From Winslowiella toletana (GTDB lineage Bacteria > Pseudomonadota > Gammaproteobacteria > Enterobacterales > Enterobacteriaceae): a DNA stretch of 64,000 nucleotides. Under the pieces are notes generated by a model. It had not been told where the DNA came from. It saw only the letters and a list, made by a program, of their open reading frames with translations, and did not search any database. This document shows positions 54,806-64,000 of this stretch, one piece after another; positions within the stretch are counted from its first letter, which is position 1; every line of letters begins with the position of its first letter. The position numbers and the translations under genes were made by a program. The DNA is taken from contig NZ_CP134152.1 in assembly GCF_032164335.1 (NCBI RefSeq), positions 1,922,001 to 1,986,000 of the forward strand, given 5' to 3'.

Positions 54806-55471
54806 GTGGGCATTGCAGTTAACGTTAATCAGTCACTGGATAATACCAGTATCAGCAGCAGTTCGACCGCCAGCAGTGCGTCCGACCTGCAAAGCAACTT
54901 CCTGACGCTGCTGGTCACCCAGCTTAAAAATCAGGATCCGACCAACCCGATGGAAAATAACGAGCTGACCACTCAGCTGGCGCAGATCAATACCGTCAGC
55001 GGGATTGAGAAGCTGAACACCACCCTCGGTTCTATCTCTGGCCAGATTAACAGCAACCAGTCATTACAGGCTTCGGCGCTGATTGGCCACGGCGTAATGG
55101 TGACCGGATCGCAGATTCTGGCAGGCAGCGGACAGACCACGCCATTTGGATTTGAGCTGGCAAACGCGGCGGATAAAACCACCGTCACCATCAGAGATGC
55201 CAGTGGCAGCGTAGTGCGCACCCTCGATTTAGGCAGCCAGACCGCAGGTGTTCATACCTTTAGCTGGGACGGCACGCTGACCGATGGCACCACCGCGCCG
55301 GACGGCAAATACAGCTTTACGCTGGCGGCCAGCAATGGCGCGGATCAGCTGGTGGCCCAGCCACTCAATTATGCCTTAGTAAACGGTGTCACAGCCGATG
55401 CCAGCGGGGCAATTTTAGATCTGGGCACCATGGGCACCACCAGGCTCGATGCGATCCGCCAGATTATTTAA
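54806..55471 (+). CDS. flgD: FlgD: hook cap / scaffolding protein
   Basis: 221 residues (E. coli 231). N-terminal Ser/Thr-rich segment followed by LQSNFLTLLVTQLKNQDPTNPMENNELTTQLA, the FlgD signature, then the Tudor-like/FnIII C-terminal part (ASGSVVRTLDLGSQTAGVHTFSWDG). It caps the growing hook and is released on completion. GTG start with GGAGA 6 bases upstream. About ten residues shorter than E. coli because a middle loop is reduced. Confidence 0.95.
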   Translation: MGIAVNVNQSLDNTSISSSSTASSASDLQSNFLTLLVTQLKNQDPTNPMENNELTTQLAQINTVSGIEKLNTTLGSISGQINSNQSLQASALIGHGVMVTGSQILAGSGQTTPFGFELANAADKTTVTIRDASGSVVRTLDLGSQTAGVHTFSWDGTLTDGTTAPDGKYSFTLAASNGADQLVAQPLNYALVNGVTADASGAILDLGTMGTTRLDAIRQII

Positions 55472-55505
55472 TCATCATAATTATTATCCTTCTCAGGAGT
55501 GACAC

Positions 55506-56711
55506 ATGGCATTTTCCCAGGCGGTCAGCGGCTTAAATGCGGCGGCCAGCAATCTCGACGTCATCGGTAACAATATCGCTAACTCCGCTACCTCAGGTTT
55601 TAAATCCAGCACCGTCGCTTTTGCCGATATGTTTGCCGGTTCGAAGGTCGGTATGGGCGTGAAAGTTGCCGGTGTTATCCAGGACTTTAATGACGGCACG
55701 CCAACCACCACCAGCCGTGGCCTTGATGTGGCCATCAACCAGCAGGGTTTCTTCCGCATGGCGGACAGCAGCGGCGCGGTTTATTACAGTCGTAATGGTC
55801 AGTTCACGCTGGATGCCCAGCGTAATATCGTCAATATGCAGGGACTGGCACTGACCGGTTATCCGGCAGCAGGCAGCCCGCCAACCATTCAGACCGGTGC
55901 CGATCCGGTTACGCTAAGCGTGCCGACGACGCAGATGACGGCGAAAGCGACCCAGACAGCTTCACTGGTCGCGAACCTGAATTCCACGTCCACCGCGCCA
56001 GGCGTAACGCCTTTTAATGCCGCTGACAGTGCCAGTTTCAATGCAAAAAGCACGGTAACCACCTTCGATTCGCTCGGCAATGCGCACACCATTGACCTCT
56101 ACTTCGTCAAGAGCAGCACTGCAGATAATAGCTGGTCAGTTCATCCGGTTGACAGCAGCACCGGCACTGAAACTACCGCGTTTAACATGACCTTTAATTC
56201 TAACGGCGTGATGACTTCTGACGCGGTTCATCAAATCAATATGGGCGAATTAAGCGGTTCTGACGCGCAGACATTTAATCTCAGTTTTCTGAACAGTATG
56301 CAGCAGAACACCGGCGCAAATACCTTTGGTAATCCGTCTCAGGATGGTTACAAACCTGGCGAGCTGACCAGTTATCAGATTAACGATGATGGCACCGTGG
56401 TTGGCAATTACTCCAACGAAAAAAGCCAGCTGCTTGGTCAGATCGCACTGGCTAACTTCGCCAATCCGGAAGGCCTCTCTTCAAAAGGCGATAACGTCTG
56501 GGCATCCAGTGACGCATCGGGCCAGCCACTGCTGGGCCTCGCCGGTACCGGTAATCTCGGCACCCTGACTGCGGGCGCACTGGAGTCTTCCAACGTCGAT
56601 TTGAGTAAAGAGCTGGTGAACATGATTGTCGCCCAGCGTAACTACCAGTCTAATGCCCAGACAATTAAAACGCAGGATCAGATCCTGAATACGCTGGTTA
56701 ACCTGCGTTAA
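55506..56711 (+). CDS. flgE: FlgE: flagellar hook protein
   Basis: 401 residues (E. coli 402). N-terminal axial helix (SQAVSGLNAAASNLDVIGNN ... SATSGFKSSTVAFADMFAGS), variable surface domains and the C-terminal helix (ESSNVDLSKELVNMIVAQRNYQSNAQTIKTQD). It polymerises into the flexible hook of about 120 subunits. AGGAG before the ATG. Between flgD and flgF in the standard order. Confidence 0.96.
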   Translation: MAFSQAVSGLNAAASNLDVIGNNIANSATSGFKSSTVAFADMFAGSKVGMGVKVAGVIQDFNDGTPTTTSRGLDVAINQQGFFRMADSSGAVYYSRNGQFTLDAQRNIVNMQGLALTGYPAAGSPPTIQTGADPVTLSVPTTQMTAKATQTASLVANLNSTSTAPGVTPFNAADSASFNAKSTVTTFDSLGNAHTIDLYFVKSSTADNSWSVHPVDSSTGTETTAFNMTFNSNGVMTSDAVHQINMGELSGSDAQTFNLSFLNSMQQNTGANTFGNPSQDGYKPGELTSYQINDDGTVVGNYSNEKSQLLGQIALANFANPEGLSSKGDNVWASSDASGQPLLGLAGTGNLGTLTAGALESSNVDLSKELVNMIVAQRNYQSNAQTIKTQDQILNTLVNLR

Positions 56712-56731
56712 TGTGCTAACGGGATTGCCTT

Positions 56732-57490
56732 ATGGATCACGCGATATATACCGCGATGGGCGCTGCCAGTCAGACGCTCAATCAGCAGGCGGTTACCGCC
56801 AGCAACCTCGCCAACGCCGCGACGCCGGGTTTTCGTGCACAGCTCAATGCGCTGCGCGCCGTGCCGGTCGAAGGGATGTCGTTACCCACCCGTACGCTGG
56901 TCACGGCATCAACGCCGGGTGCTGATATGTCACAGGGCAGCATGGATTACACCGAACGCCCGCTGGATGTTGCGGTGCAGCAGGATGGCTGGCTGGCGGT
57001 GCAGGCCGCTGACGGCAGCGAAGCCTATACCCGCAACGGCAATATGCAGATCAGTCCGACCGGCGAGCTGACTATTCAGGGCAACCTGGTAATGGGTGAC
57101 GGCGGGCCAATTGCTATTCCACAAAATGCCGAAATCACGATTGCGGCCGACGGTTCGATTACCGCGCTGAATCCGGGCGATCCGCCTAACGCCACGGTAC
57201 AGCTCGGGCGACTGAAGCTGGTAAAAGCCGATGCGCAGGAAGTAACGCGCGGTGACGACGGGATGTTTCGTCTCACCGCCAGCGCCCAGCAGCAGCGTGG
57301 CGCGGTGCTGCAAAACGACCCGACGGTGAAAGTGATGCCTGGAGTGCTGGAGGGCAGTAACGTCAAACCGGTGGAAACTATGGTCGATATGATCGCCAAC
57401 GCACGCCGTTTCGAGATGCAAATGAAGGTGATTTCCAGCGTCGACGAAAACGAACAGCGCGCGAACCAGATCCTTAACATGAGCAGTTAA
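56732..57490 (+). CDS. flgF: FlgF: proximal rod protein
   Basis: 252 residues (E. coli 251). N-terminal [26 protein letters not shown], a middle region [31 protein letters not shown] and the C-terminal [28 protein letters not shown] are typical of FlgF/FlgG axial proteins. It builds the rod between the FlgB/FlgC segment and FlgG. 20 bases after flgE. Confidence 0.95.
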   Translation: MDHAIYTAMGAASQTLNQQAVTASNLANAATPGFRAQLNALRAVPVEGMSLPTRTLVTASTPGADMSQGSMDYTERPLDVAVQQDGWLAVQAADGSEAYTRNGNMQISPTGELTIQGNLVMGDGGPIAIPQNAEITIAADGSITALNPGDPPNATVQLGRLKLVKADAQEVTRGDDGMFRLTASAQQQRGAVLQNDPTVKVMPGVLEGSNVKPVETMVDMIANARRFEMQMKVISSVDENEQRANQILNMSS

Positions 57491-57507
57491 GGACAGAGGA
57501 AAAAAAC

Positions 57508-58290
57508 ATGATTCGTTCTTTATGGATAGCCAAAACCGGCCTCGATGCCCAGCAGACCAATATGGACGTCATCGCCAACAACCTGGCGAACGTCAGCACC
57601 AACGGCTTTAAACGCCAGCGTGCGGTATTTGAAGATCTGATGTACCAGACGTTGCGTCAGCCTGGGGCGCAGTCCTCCGAACAGACCACGCTGCCGTCCG
57701 GTTTACAGATCGGTACTGGCGTGCGTCCGGTCGCCACCGAGCGTCTGCACAGCCAGGGCAACCTGTCGCAGACCGATTCGTCGAAAGATGTGGCGATTAA
57801 TGGCCAGGGCTTTTTCCAGGTGCAGATGCCGGACGGTTCGCTGGCTTATACCCGCGATGGTTCATTCCAGACTGACCAGAATGGTCAGCTGGTGACGAAC
57901 GGCGGTTTTCCGATCCAGCCTGCCATTACCATTCCGGCCAATGCCCTGAGCATGACCATTGGTCGCGACGGCACCGTCAGTGTAACTCAGCAAGGGCAAA
58001 CCCAGCCGGTACAGGTCGGGCAGTTAACCCTGAGTACCTTTATCAATGATGCCGGCCTGGAAAGCGTCGGTGAGAACCTGTATCAGGAGACTCAGGCATC
58101 AGGCGCGCCAACCGACAGTACTCCTGGCCTGAACGGTGCTGGTTTGCTGTATCAGGGCTATGTGGAAACCTCTAACGTCAATGTTGCTGAAGAGCTGGTC
58201 AGCATGATTCAGACCCAGCGCGCCTATGAAATTAACAGCAAGGCGATCAGCACCTCCGATCAGATGTTGCAGAAACTGACGCAGCTGTAA
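57508..58290 (+). CDS. flgG: FlgG: distal rod protein
   Basis: 260 residues, identical in length to E. coli Flg[21 protein letters not shown] and [29 protein letters not shown] give the N-terminus; [28 protein letters not shown] the C-terminal helix. It forms the distal rod, which passes through the P and L rings. 17 bases after flgF; GAGG lies before the ATG. Confidence 0.97.
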   Translation: MIRSLWIAKTGLDAQQTNMDVIANNLANVSTNGFKRQRAVFEDLMYQTLRQPGAQSSEQTTLPSGLQIGTGVRPVATERLHSQGNLSQTDSSKDVAINGQGFFQVQMPDGSLAYTRDGSFQTDQNGQLVTNGGFPIQPAITIPANALSMTIGRDGTVSVTQQGQTQPVQVGQLTLSTFINDAGLESVGENLYQETQASGAPTDSTPGLNGAGLLYQGYVETSNVNVAEELVSMIQTQRAYEINSKAISTSDQMLQKLTQL

Positions 58291-58361
58291 CGCCGCTGAA
58301 GATGTAGTAAGGGCGGGCGTCAGTCCGCCTTCATAACCGACTTTTAAAAGGTAGTGATTCC

Positions 58362-59066
58362 GTGGCGAAGCAATCAGATAACAAGCCTGGACGTTGGTTA
58401 GTGGCAACTGTGCTGCTGACCCTCAACGGTTGTGCCTTAGTTCCGCGCACGCCTCTGGTGGAAGGCTCGACAACGGCGCAGCCGCTGCCCGCATCGCCAC
58501 CGACGGTTAACGGTTCGATTTTTCAGGGCGTCATGCCAATGAACTACGGCTACCAGCCGCTGTTCGAGGATCGCCGCCCGCGCAATATTGGCGATACCCT
58601 GACCATTACGTTACAGGAAAACGTCAGCGCCAGTAAAAGTTCTTCGGCTAACGCCAGCCGCGATGGCAGTTCAGCCGTCGGCCTGACCGCGGTGCCGCGC
58701 GCACTGACCGGGCTGCTGGGCGGGGATAAAACCGCGCTGGCCGGTGAAGGCAAAAATGACTTTGCCGGGAAAGGCGGCGCGTCTGCCAATAACACATTTA
58801 CCGGCACCATTACGGTGACCGTCAATCAGCTGCTGCCTAACGGCAATCTGAAAGTGGTGGGTGAGAAGCAAATTGCCATTAACCAGGGCACGGAATTTAT
58901 TCGTTTCTCCGGTGTGGTTAACCCGCGCACCATTAGCGGCAGTAACTCGGTAGTCTCTACCCAGGTTGCCGATGCGCGAATTGAGTATGTCGGTAACGGC
59001 TATATCAATGAGGCGCAGAATATGGGCTGGCTGCAACGATTCTTCCTGAATGCGTCACCGATGTAA
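58362..59066 (+). CDS. flgH: FlgH: L-ring lipoprotein
   Basis: 234 residues (E. coli 232). The signal sequence after a polar N-terminus ([20 protein letters not shown]) has lipobox LNGC. The mature part contains [25 protein letters not shown] and [20 protein letters not shown], both typical. It forms the L ring in the outer membrane. GTG start at 58362; the ribosome site AAGG is about 11 bases upstream, somewhat far. Confidence 0.94.
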   Translation: MAKQSDNKPGRWLVATVLLTLNGCALVPRTPLVEGSTTAQPLPASPPTVNGSIFQGVMPMNYGYQPLFEDRRPRNIGDTLTITLQENVSASKSSSANASRDGSSAVGLTAVPRALTGLLGGDKTALAGEGKNDFAGKGGASANNTFTGTITVTVNQLLPNGNLKVVGEKQIAINQGTEFIRFSGVVNPRTISGSNSVVSTQVADARIEYVGNGYINEAQNMGWLQRFFLNASPM

Positions 59067-59075
59067 GAGGTAGTA

Positions 59076-60185
59076 ATGCGTAAATCACTTATTCTTCGCG
59101 CGGCATTTTTCCTGCTGCTTGCCGTCAGTTCGCTGGCGTCTGCCGATCGAATCCGCGATCTGACCAGCGTGCAGGGCGTGCGCGATAACTCACTGATCGG
59201 TTATGGCCTGGTGGTCGGGCTGGATGGCACCGGCGATCAGACCATGCAGACGCCGTTCACCACTCAGTCGCTGAATAACATGCTGTCACAGCTTGGAATT
59301 ACCGTGCCACCGGGCACCAATATGCAGCTGAAAAACGTCGCGGCGGTGATGATCACCGCCAAACTGCCGGCGTTTGGCCGCCAGGGGCAGCAGATCGACG
59401 TGGTGGTTTCATCAATGGGGAATGCGAAAAGCCTGCGCGGCGGCACGCTGCTGATGACGCCGCTGAAAGGGGTCGATAACCAGGTGTATGCGCTGGCGCA
59501 GGGCAATATCCTGGTCGGCGGTGCCGGTGTCGCGGCCGGAGGCAGCAGCGTTCAGGTGAATCAGCTCAACGGCGGACGCATTAGCGGTGGCGCGACCATT
59601 GAACGTGAACTGCCAACCAATTTTGGCACCGCCAACGTGATCAATCTGCAACTGAATGAAGAAGACTTCAGTATGGCGCAGCGCATTACCGATGCGATAA
59701 ACAGCCGCAGTGGTTACGCGGCGGCGCAAGCGCTGGATGCGCGTACCGTGCAGATCAGAACCTCGGCGAATAACAGCTCACAGGTACGCCTGCTGGCGGA
59801 TATCCAAAATATTGAGGTGTCTGTTCCGATTCAGGATGCCAAAGTGATCATCAACTCACGCACCGGTTCGGTAGTAATGAACCGCGAAGTGACGCTCAGC
59901 ACCTGTGCCATCGCGCAGGGTAATCTGTCGGTCACGGTGAACCGGTCGCTGGACGTTAATCAGCCGGATACGCCGTTTGGTGGCGGCCAGACGGTGGTGA
60001 CGCCACAAACCCAGATCGATCTGCGTCAGGAAGGTGGCGCATTACAGCGGGTGAGTGCCAGCGCCAATCTGAATAATGTTGTGCGGGCGCTGAATGCGCT
60101 GGGGGCAACGCCAATGGAGCTGATGTCGATTCTGCAATCGATGCAGAGCGCCGGCTGTTTACGCGCCAGACTGGAAATTGACTGA
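59076..60185 (+). CDS. flgI: FlgI: P-ring protein
   Basis: 369 residues (E. coli 365). Signal peptide [19 protein letters not shown], then the conserved [26 protein letters not shown] and the C-terminal [36 protein letters not shown]. It forms the periplasmic P ring with help from FlgA. AGAGGTAG precedes the ATG. Its stop TGA overlaps the flgJ ATG by one base. Confidence 0.96.
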   Translation: MRKSLILRAAFFLLLAVSSLASADRIRDLTSVQGVRDNSLIGYGLVVGLDGTGDQTMQTPFTTQSLNNMLSQLGITVPPGTNMQLKNVAAVMITAKLPAFGRQGQQIDVVVSSMGNAKSLRGGTLLMTPLKGVDNQVYALAQGNILVGGAGVAAGGSSVQVNQLNGGRISGGATIERELPTNFGTANVINLQLNEEDFSMAQRITDAINSRSGYAAAQALDARTVQIRTSANNSSQVRLLADIQNIEVSVPIQDAKVIINSRTGSVVMNREVTLSTCAIAQGNLSVTVNRSLDVNQPDTPFGGGQTVVTPQTQIDLRQEGGALQRVSASANLNNVVRALNALGATPMELMSILQSMQSAGCLRARLEID

Positions 60186-61123
60186 TGAATCAATCGCAAT
60201 CGCTGATGAGCGCGGCGTATGACAGCCAGTCGCTTAACGATCTGAAACGCCAGGCGAGTCACGATCCGAAGGGAAAAGCGTTACAGGTGGCGAAACAGGT
60301 GGAAGGGATGTTTGTGCAGATGATGATGAAAAGTATGCGGCAGGCGCTGCCGCAGGATGGCATGCTCAGTACTGAACAAACGCGGATGTACACCTCAATG
60401 TACGATCAGCAGATTGCGCAGCAGATTGGCGCGAAAGGGCTCGGCCTCGCCGACACCATCGTCAGGCAGATGAGTCCGGCAGCAAAGCCGGACGAGTCTG
60501 CCGGTACGCTGCCGATGCCGCTGGATAAGAGCTTTATCAATACGCTGCCGGCCGTCGAACTGGAACAGAGGGTGCGCCGCGCGCTGCCGAAAATACCGAC
60601 AACGGCAGTGCCGCTAAGTGGTGACAGCAGCGAATTTATTGCCCGACTGGCACAACCGGCGCAGCAGGCCAGCGCTGAAAGTGGTATTCCACACCATCTG
60701 ATTCTGGCGCAGGCGGCACTGGAGTCTGGCTGGGGCCAGCGTCAGATCCTGACCCGTGACGGCAAGCCAAGCTTCAACCTGTTTGGTATCAAAGCCAACA
60801 GCAGCTGGCAGGGCGATAAAACCGAGATTACCACCACCGAATATGAGCATGGCGTAGCGAAAAAAGTGAAGGCCAGCTTTCGCGTCTACAACTCTTACGC
60901 CGAAGCATTAAACGATTATGTCAAATTGATCACTAATAATCCCCGCTATGCCGCCGTTGCCAGCGCGCAAACTGCCGAACAGGGCGCGCAGGCCTTGCAG
61001 GCCGCAGGCTACGCTACCGATCCGAAATATGCGCAAAAACTGACAGGAATGATTCAGCAATTCAGGAGCATGGGCGAAAAAGTGGTTAAAGCTTACAGCA
61101 GCGATTTAACGAAATTGTTCTGA
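60185..61123 (+). CDS. flgJ: FlgJ: rod-cap and peptidoglycan hydrolase
   Basis: 312 residues (E. coli 313), two domains. The N-terminal rod-cap domain (about 1-100, QVEGMFVQMMMKSMRQALPQDG) is followed by a linker and the GH73 glucosaminidase domain (about 150-312) with Glu180 in LAQAALESGWGQRQ as the catalytic acid. It caps the rod and opens the cell wall for it. Last gene of the flgB operon; the stop lies 128 bases before flgK. Confidence 0.96.
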   Translation: MNQSQSLMSAAYDSQSLNDLKRQASHDPKGKALQVAKQVEGMFVQMMMKSMRQALPQDGMLSTEQTRMYTSMYDQQIAQQIGAKGLGLADTIVRQMSPAAKPDESAGTLPMPLDKSFINTLPAVELEQRVRRALPKIPTTAVPLSGDSSEFIARLAQPAQQASAESGIPHHLILAQAALESGWGQRQILTRDGKPSFNLFGIKANSSWQGDKTEITTTEYEHGVAKKVKASFRVYNSYAEALNDYVKLITNNPRYAAVASAQTAEQGAQALQAAGYATDPKYAQKLTGMIQQFRSMGEKVVKAYSSDLTKLF

Positions 61124-61131
61124 ATTTCTAC

Positions 61132-61158
61132 TCAAGTTTTGCGGTAAAACGCCGATAA
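61132..61158 (+). promoter_or_regulatory. Sigma28 (FliA) promoter of flgKL
   Basis: TCAAGTTT (61132-61139), 11-base spacer, GCCGATAA (61151-61158). The -10 is exact and the -35 has one change from TAAAGTTT. It lies about 90 bases before the flgK ATG and fits the known late promoter of flgKL. Confidence 0.88.
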
Positions 61159-61250
61159 CCCTGACAGGCCGGGTGCTGTGAAATACGCACTCCGGCAATC
61201 GTTTTATTCAATGCCGGCCCGAAGATTGCGCGGGATAATAAGGAACCGAC

Positions 61251-62903
61251 ATGTCCAGTTTAATTAACTCCGCCATGAGCGGTTTGAGCGCTGCGCAGGC
61301 GGCGTTAAGCACTACCGGTAATAATATCAGTAACTACAACGTTGCCGGTTATTCGCGTCAGACAGCGATTCTGGCACAGGCACAAAGCACTCTTAATGGC
61401 GGCAGTTATTACGGCAACGGCGTAACGGTGACCGGCGTCAATCGCGAGTATGATGCGTTTATTACCGCGCAGTTGCGCGGTGCCAGCGCACAAAGTAGTG
61501 CCACCAGTACTCAGTATCAGCAAATATCGAATATAGATAATATGCTGTCGACATCGTCCAGTAATCTGTCCAGTACCCTGCAAGACTTTTTCACCAATCT
61601 GCAGAATGTGGTCAGTAACGCAGACGATCCTTCTGCGCGTCAGACGCTGTTGGGTAAGGCCGATGGGCTGGTGAATCAGTTTCAGGTGACCGATCAGTAC
61701 CTGCGCAGTATGGACAGCAGCGTCAATACCTCGATCTCAGCCAGCGTTGACCAGATTAATGGCTATGCCAGACAGATTGCCAACCTTAATCAGCAAATCA
61801 GTAAGCTGACCGGCGCAGGTGCCGGTGCTGAACCCAACGGTATGCTCGATCAGCGCGATCAGCTGGTTAACGAGCTGAATAAGCTGGTGGGTGTGACGGT
61901 ATCGCAGCAGGATGGCAGCTATAACCTGTCATTAGCGAACGGTACTTCGCTGGTCAACGGCGCTAACGCCAGTCAGTTGGTGGCAATGGCATCCAGCAGC
62001 GATCCCTCCCGCACCACGGTCGGCTACGTTGATGCAAAGGCGGGTAATGTCGAGATCCCGGAAAAATTGATCGCCAGTGGTTCACTGGGCGGCCTGTTGA
62101 GTTTCCGCAGTGAGAATCTGGATGCGGCGCGCAATCGTCTGGGCCAGCTGGCAATGACATTTGCTGACAGCTTTAACAGTCAGCACAAAGCCGGCGTCGA
62201 CAGCAATGGCGATGCGGGTAAAGACTTCTTCAGCTTCGGTGGTCCGACGGTCATCAGTAACAGCAAAAATAGCTCGGCGACCACGCTCAGCGCGCAGCTG
62301 AAGGACAGCAGTGCGGTGCAGGCCACTGATTACAATGTCAGTTACGACGGATCAAACTGGAACGTTACGCGCCTGTCAGATAACACCAGCGTCAAGGCGA
62401 CCGCAGGTACGGACCCGGACAGTGGTCAGCCAACGCTCAGTTTTGATGGACTGCAGGTCAATATCAGTGGTACGCCTGGCGCGAAAGACAGTTTTACCGT
62501 GAAGCCGGTCGCCAATGCGGTGGTGAATATGGATGTGGTCATTACCGATGAGGCCAAAATTGCCGCCGCCGCAGAAGCGGGCGGTGCCAGTGATAACCGT
62601 AATGCCCAGAAGCTGCTGGATTTACAGACCAAAAAAGTGGTGAACGGTAACAGCACCCTGAGCCAGGCGTATGCCAGTCTGGTGAGTGAAGTGGGTAACA
62701 ACACCAGCGCGCTGAAAACCACCAGTACTACCCAGGATAATCTGGTGACGCAGTTGAGTAATCGTCAGCAGTCGGTTTCAGGCGTCAACCTCGATGAAGA
62801 ATATGGCGCGCTGCAGCAGTTTCAACAGTATTACATGGCGAATGCGCAGGTTCTGCAAACCGCCTCAGCGATTTTTAACGCGCTGATTGGCATTCGTGGT
62901 TGA
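61251..62903 (+). CDS. flgK: FlgK: hook-filament junction protein 1
   Basis: 550 residues (E. coli 547). N-terminal SSLINSAMSGLSAAQAALSTTGNNISNYNVAGYSRQTAI, then the long middle domain and the C-terminal SGVNLDEEYGALQQFQQYYMANAQVLQTASAIFNALI. It joins hook to filament, is exported by the flagellar type III system and chaperoned by FlgN (also in this window). AAGGA precedes the ATG. 25 bases before flgL. Confidence 0.96.
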   Translation: MSSLINSAMSGLSAAQAALSTTGNNISNYNVAGYSRQTAILAQAQSTLNGGSYYGNGVTVTGVNREYDAFITAQLRGASAQSSATSTQYQQISNIDNMLSTSSSNLSSTLQDFFTNLQNVVSNADDPSARQTLLGKADGLVNQFQVTDQYLRSMDSSVNTSISASVDQINGYARQIANLNQQISKLTGAGAGAEPNGMLDQRDQLVNELNKLVGVTVSQQDGSYNLSLANGTSLVNGANASQLVAMASSSDPSRTTVGYVDAKAGNVEIPEKLIASGSLGGLLSFRSENLDAARNRLGQLAMTFADSFNSQHKAGVDSNGDAGKDFFSFGGPTVISNSKNSSATTLSAQLKDSSAVQATDYNVSYDGSNWNVTRLSDNTSVKATAGTDPDSGQPTLSFDGLQVNISGTPGAKDSFTVKPVANAVVNMDVVITDEAKIAAAAEAGGASDNRNAQKLLDLQTKKVVNGNSTLSQAYASLVSEVGNNTSALKTTSTTQDNLVTQLSNRQQSVSGVNLDEEYGALQQFQQYYMANAQVLQTASAIFNALIGIRG

Positions 62904-62928
62904 TTGAATTGAATAAGGATTAACGACC

Positions 62929-63891
62929 GTGCGACTCAGTACCAGCATGATGTACAGCCAGCAAATGAAGGGCATTTCGGATGCCCAGTCATCCTGGATG
63001 AAGGCGGGCGAACAGCTCTCTACGGGCAAACGCGTGATTAACCCCTCGGACGATCCGATTGCTGCGTCGCGTGCGGTAGTGCTGGCGCAGTCTCAGGCGC
63101 AAAACAGCCAGTATTCACTGGCGCGCACCTTTGCTACGCAGAATATCTCGCTGGAAGAGAATACACTTTCCAGCGTTACCAGTAGCATTCAGGATGCCCA
63201 GCAGCTGGTGGTTAATGCTGGCACCGGCACGCTTAGCGACGATGATCGCGGCTCACTGGCTACTCAGCTGGAAGGTATTCGTGCGCAGTTGCTGAATATG
63301 GCCAATACCACCGATGGTAATGGCCGCTATATTTTTGCTGGCTATAAAAGCGATACGCCACCCTTTGACGACAGCAACGGTAGCGTCAGCTATGCCGGCG
63401 GCAATGATGCCATCACGCAAAAAGTCGATGCCAGCCGCACCATGACGGTAAGTCATACCGGGAATAGCGTTTTTATGGCGATAACCGGTAACTCGGTGAA
63501 AGAACCTGACGGCAGCAGCAGCGAGACCAGCCTGTTCAACATGCTTGATAGCGCCATTACCGCTTTGCGTACGCCACAGGAAGGGGCAGATGAAGCGACA
63601 AAGGCCGACTTTAGCGCAGCAATTGATAAAACTAACCGCGGCCTGCGGAACTCGCTGAACAATGTACTGACGGTTCGCTCGGAGCTGGGCACGCAACTCA
63701 GTGAACTGGATAATCTTGATTCACTGGGTGATGACCGCAGTCTGATTTACAGCACCCAGATGAGCGACCTGGTGGATGTGGATTACAACAGCACTATTTC
63801 CACATACATGATGCAACAAACTGCGCTGCAGGCCTCGTATAAGACCTTTAGCGATATGTCCGGAATGTCGCTGTTCCAGCTTAATAAATAA
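62929..63891 (+). CDS. flgL: FlgL: hook-filament junction protein 3
   Basis: 320 residues (E. coli 317). Starts MRLSTSMMYSQQMKGISDAQSSWMKAGEQLSTGKRVINPSDDPIAASRA (flagellin-like N-terminus) and ends DLVDVDYNSTISTYMMQQTALQASYKTFSDMSGMSLFQL. It forms the layer between FlgK and the flagellin filament. GTG start at 62929 with AAGGA before it. Last gene of the flagellar block. Confidence 0.96.
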   Translation: MRLSTSMMYSQQMKGISDAQSSWMKAGEQLSTGKRVINPSDDPIAASRAVVLAQSQAQNSQYSLARTFATQNISLEENTLSSVTSSIQDAQQLVVNAGTGTLSDDDRGSLATQLEGIRAQLLNMANTTDGNGRYIFAGYKSDTPPFDDSNGSVSYAGGNDAITQKVDASRTMTVSHTGNSVFMAITGNSVKEPDGSSSETSLFNMLDSAITALRTPQEGADEATKADFSAAIDKTNRGLRNSLNNVLTVRSELGTQLSELDNLDSLGDDRSLIYSTQMSDLVDVDYNSTISTYMMQQTALQASYKTFSDMSGMSLFQLNK

Positions 63892-63899
63892 TCCCTCAT

Positions 63900-63936
63900 C
63901 CCGTTAGTCGTTGTTTTGCGGCTAACGGGATATTTT
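63900..63936 (+). terminator. Terminator after flgKL
   Basis: CCCGTTAG (63900-63907), a 14-base loop, CTAACGGG (63922-63929), then ATATTTTT. It ends the flgKL transcript; the remaining 64 bases of the window show nothing recognisable. Confidence 0.88.
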
Positions 63937-64000
63937 TACCTTCAGAGAAGAGTGAGGCTGCCTGAGCAAAGCACGCTCGGCTGAGTTTATTCCGTTACCG

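Overview
The window is a chromosomal segment from an enterobacterium, most probably Erwiniaceae (Erwinia/Pantoea-like). From clsC to flgL the gene order follows the E. coli K-12 mdo-flg region: clsC / opgC / opgGH / yceK / msyB / lpxL / trhO / yceI / yceJ / solA / bssS / dinI / pyrC / yceB / grxB / rimJ / yceH / mviM / murJ / flgN-flgM-flgA / flgBCDEFGHIJ / flgKL. The E. coli drug-transporter genes mdtG and mdtH are absent. Their intervals, and others nearby, hold different genes: a toxin-immunity pair, an old yellow enzyme and a ProP-like transporter. No rRNA, tRNA, insertion sequence, integrase or CRISPR array was seen.

Region 1 (1-4812) is a tripartite efflux system: a DHA2-type transporter, an HlyD/EmrA-type adaptor and a lipoprotein outer-membrane factor. 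The 3' end of a probable MarR-type regulator precedes it, and a small lipoprotein gene follows. Region 2 (4955-18434) is a 16-gene, mostly overlapping operon for an aryl polyene (APE) pigment. Its genes follow the apeC-to-apeR order of the family: ketosynthases, two carrier proteins, a priming ligase, two dehydratases, a ketoreductase, a thioesterase, a glycosyltransferase-acyltransferase fusion, and LolA-like, MMPL and lipoprotein factors for delivery to the outer membrane. The methyltransferase and ammonia-lyase genes found in some APE clusters are not at its 5' end.

Region 3 (18480-24620) is an iron locus. It has a Tat-exported FhuD-like binding protein, a fused FhuB-like permease without its own ATPase, and a TonB-dependent receptor, with Fur-box-like sites before fhuD and before the receptor. 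Further on, two more Fur-like sites precede two unannotated single-membrane-span microproteins. Region 4 (24614-33735) has a glycosidase-like gene, clsC and the osmoregulated periplasmic glucan genes opgC/opgGH, then yceK and msyB.

Region 5 (33736-35940) is an AT-rich island in the place where E. coli has mdtG. It encodes a probable polymorphic toxin with a membrane-inserting pretoxin segment and an HExxH metallopeptidase-like end, overlapped by a small gene that is the likely immunity gene, then one short unknown gene. Region 6 (35940-52225) is conserved housekeeping: lipid A acylation, tRNA modification, SOS and pyrimidine genes with visible control sites, protein acetylation and the lipid II flippase. 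Region 7 (52329-63936) holds the flagellar rod, hook and junction genes, with two sigma28 promoters that match the consensus closely and a final terminator after flgL.
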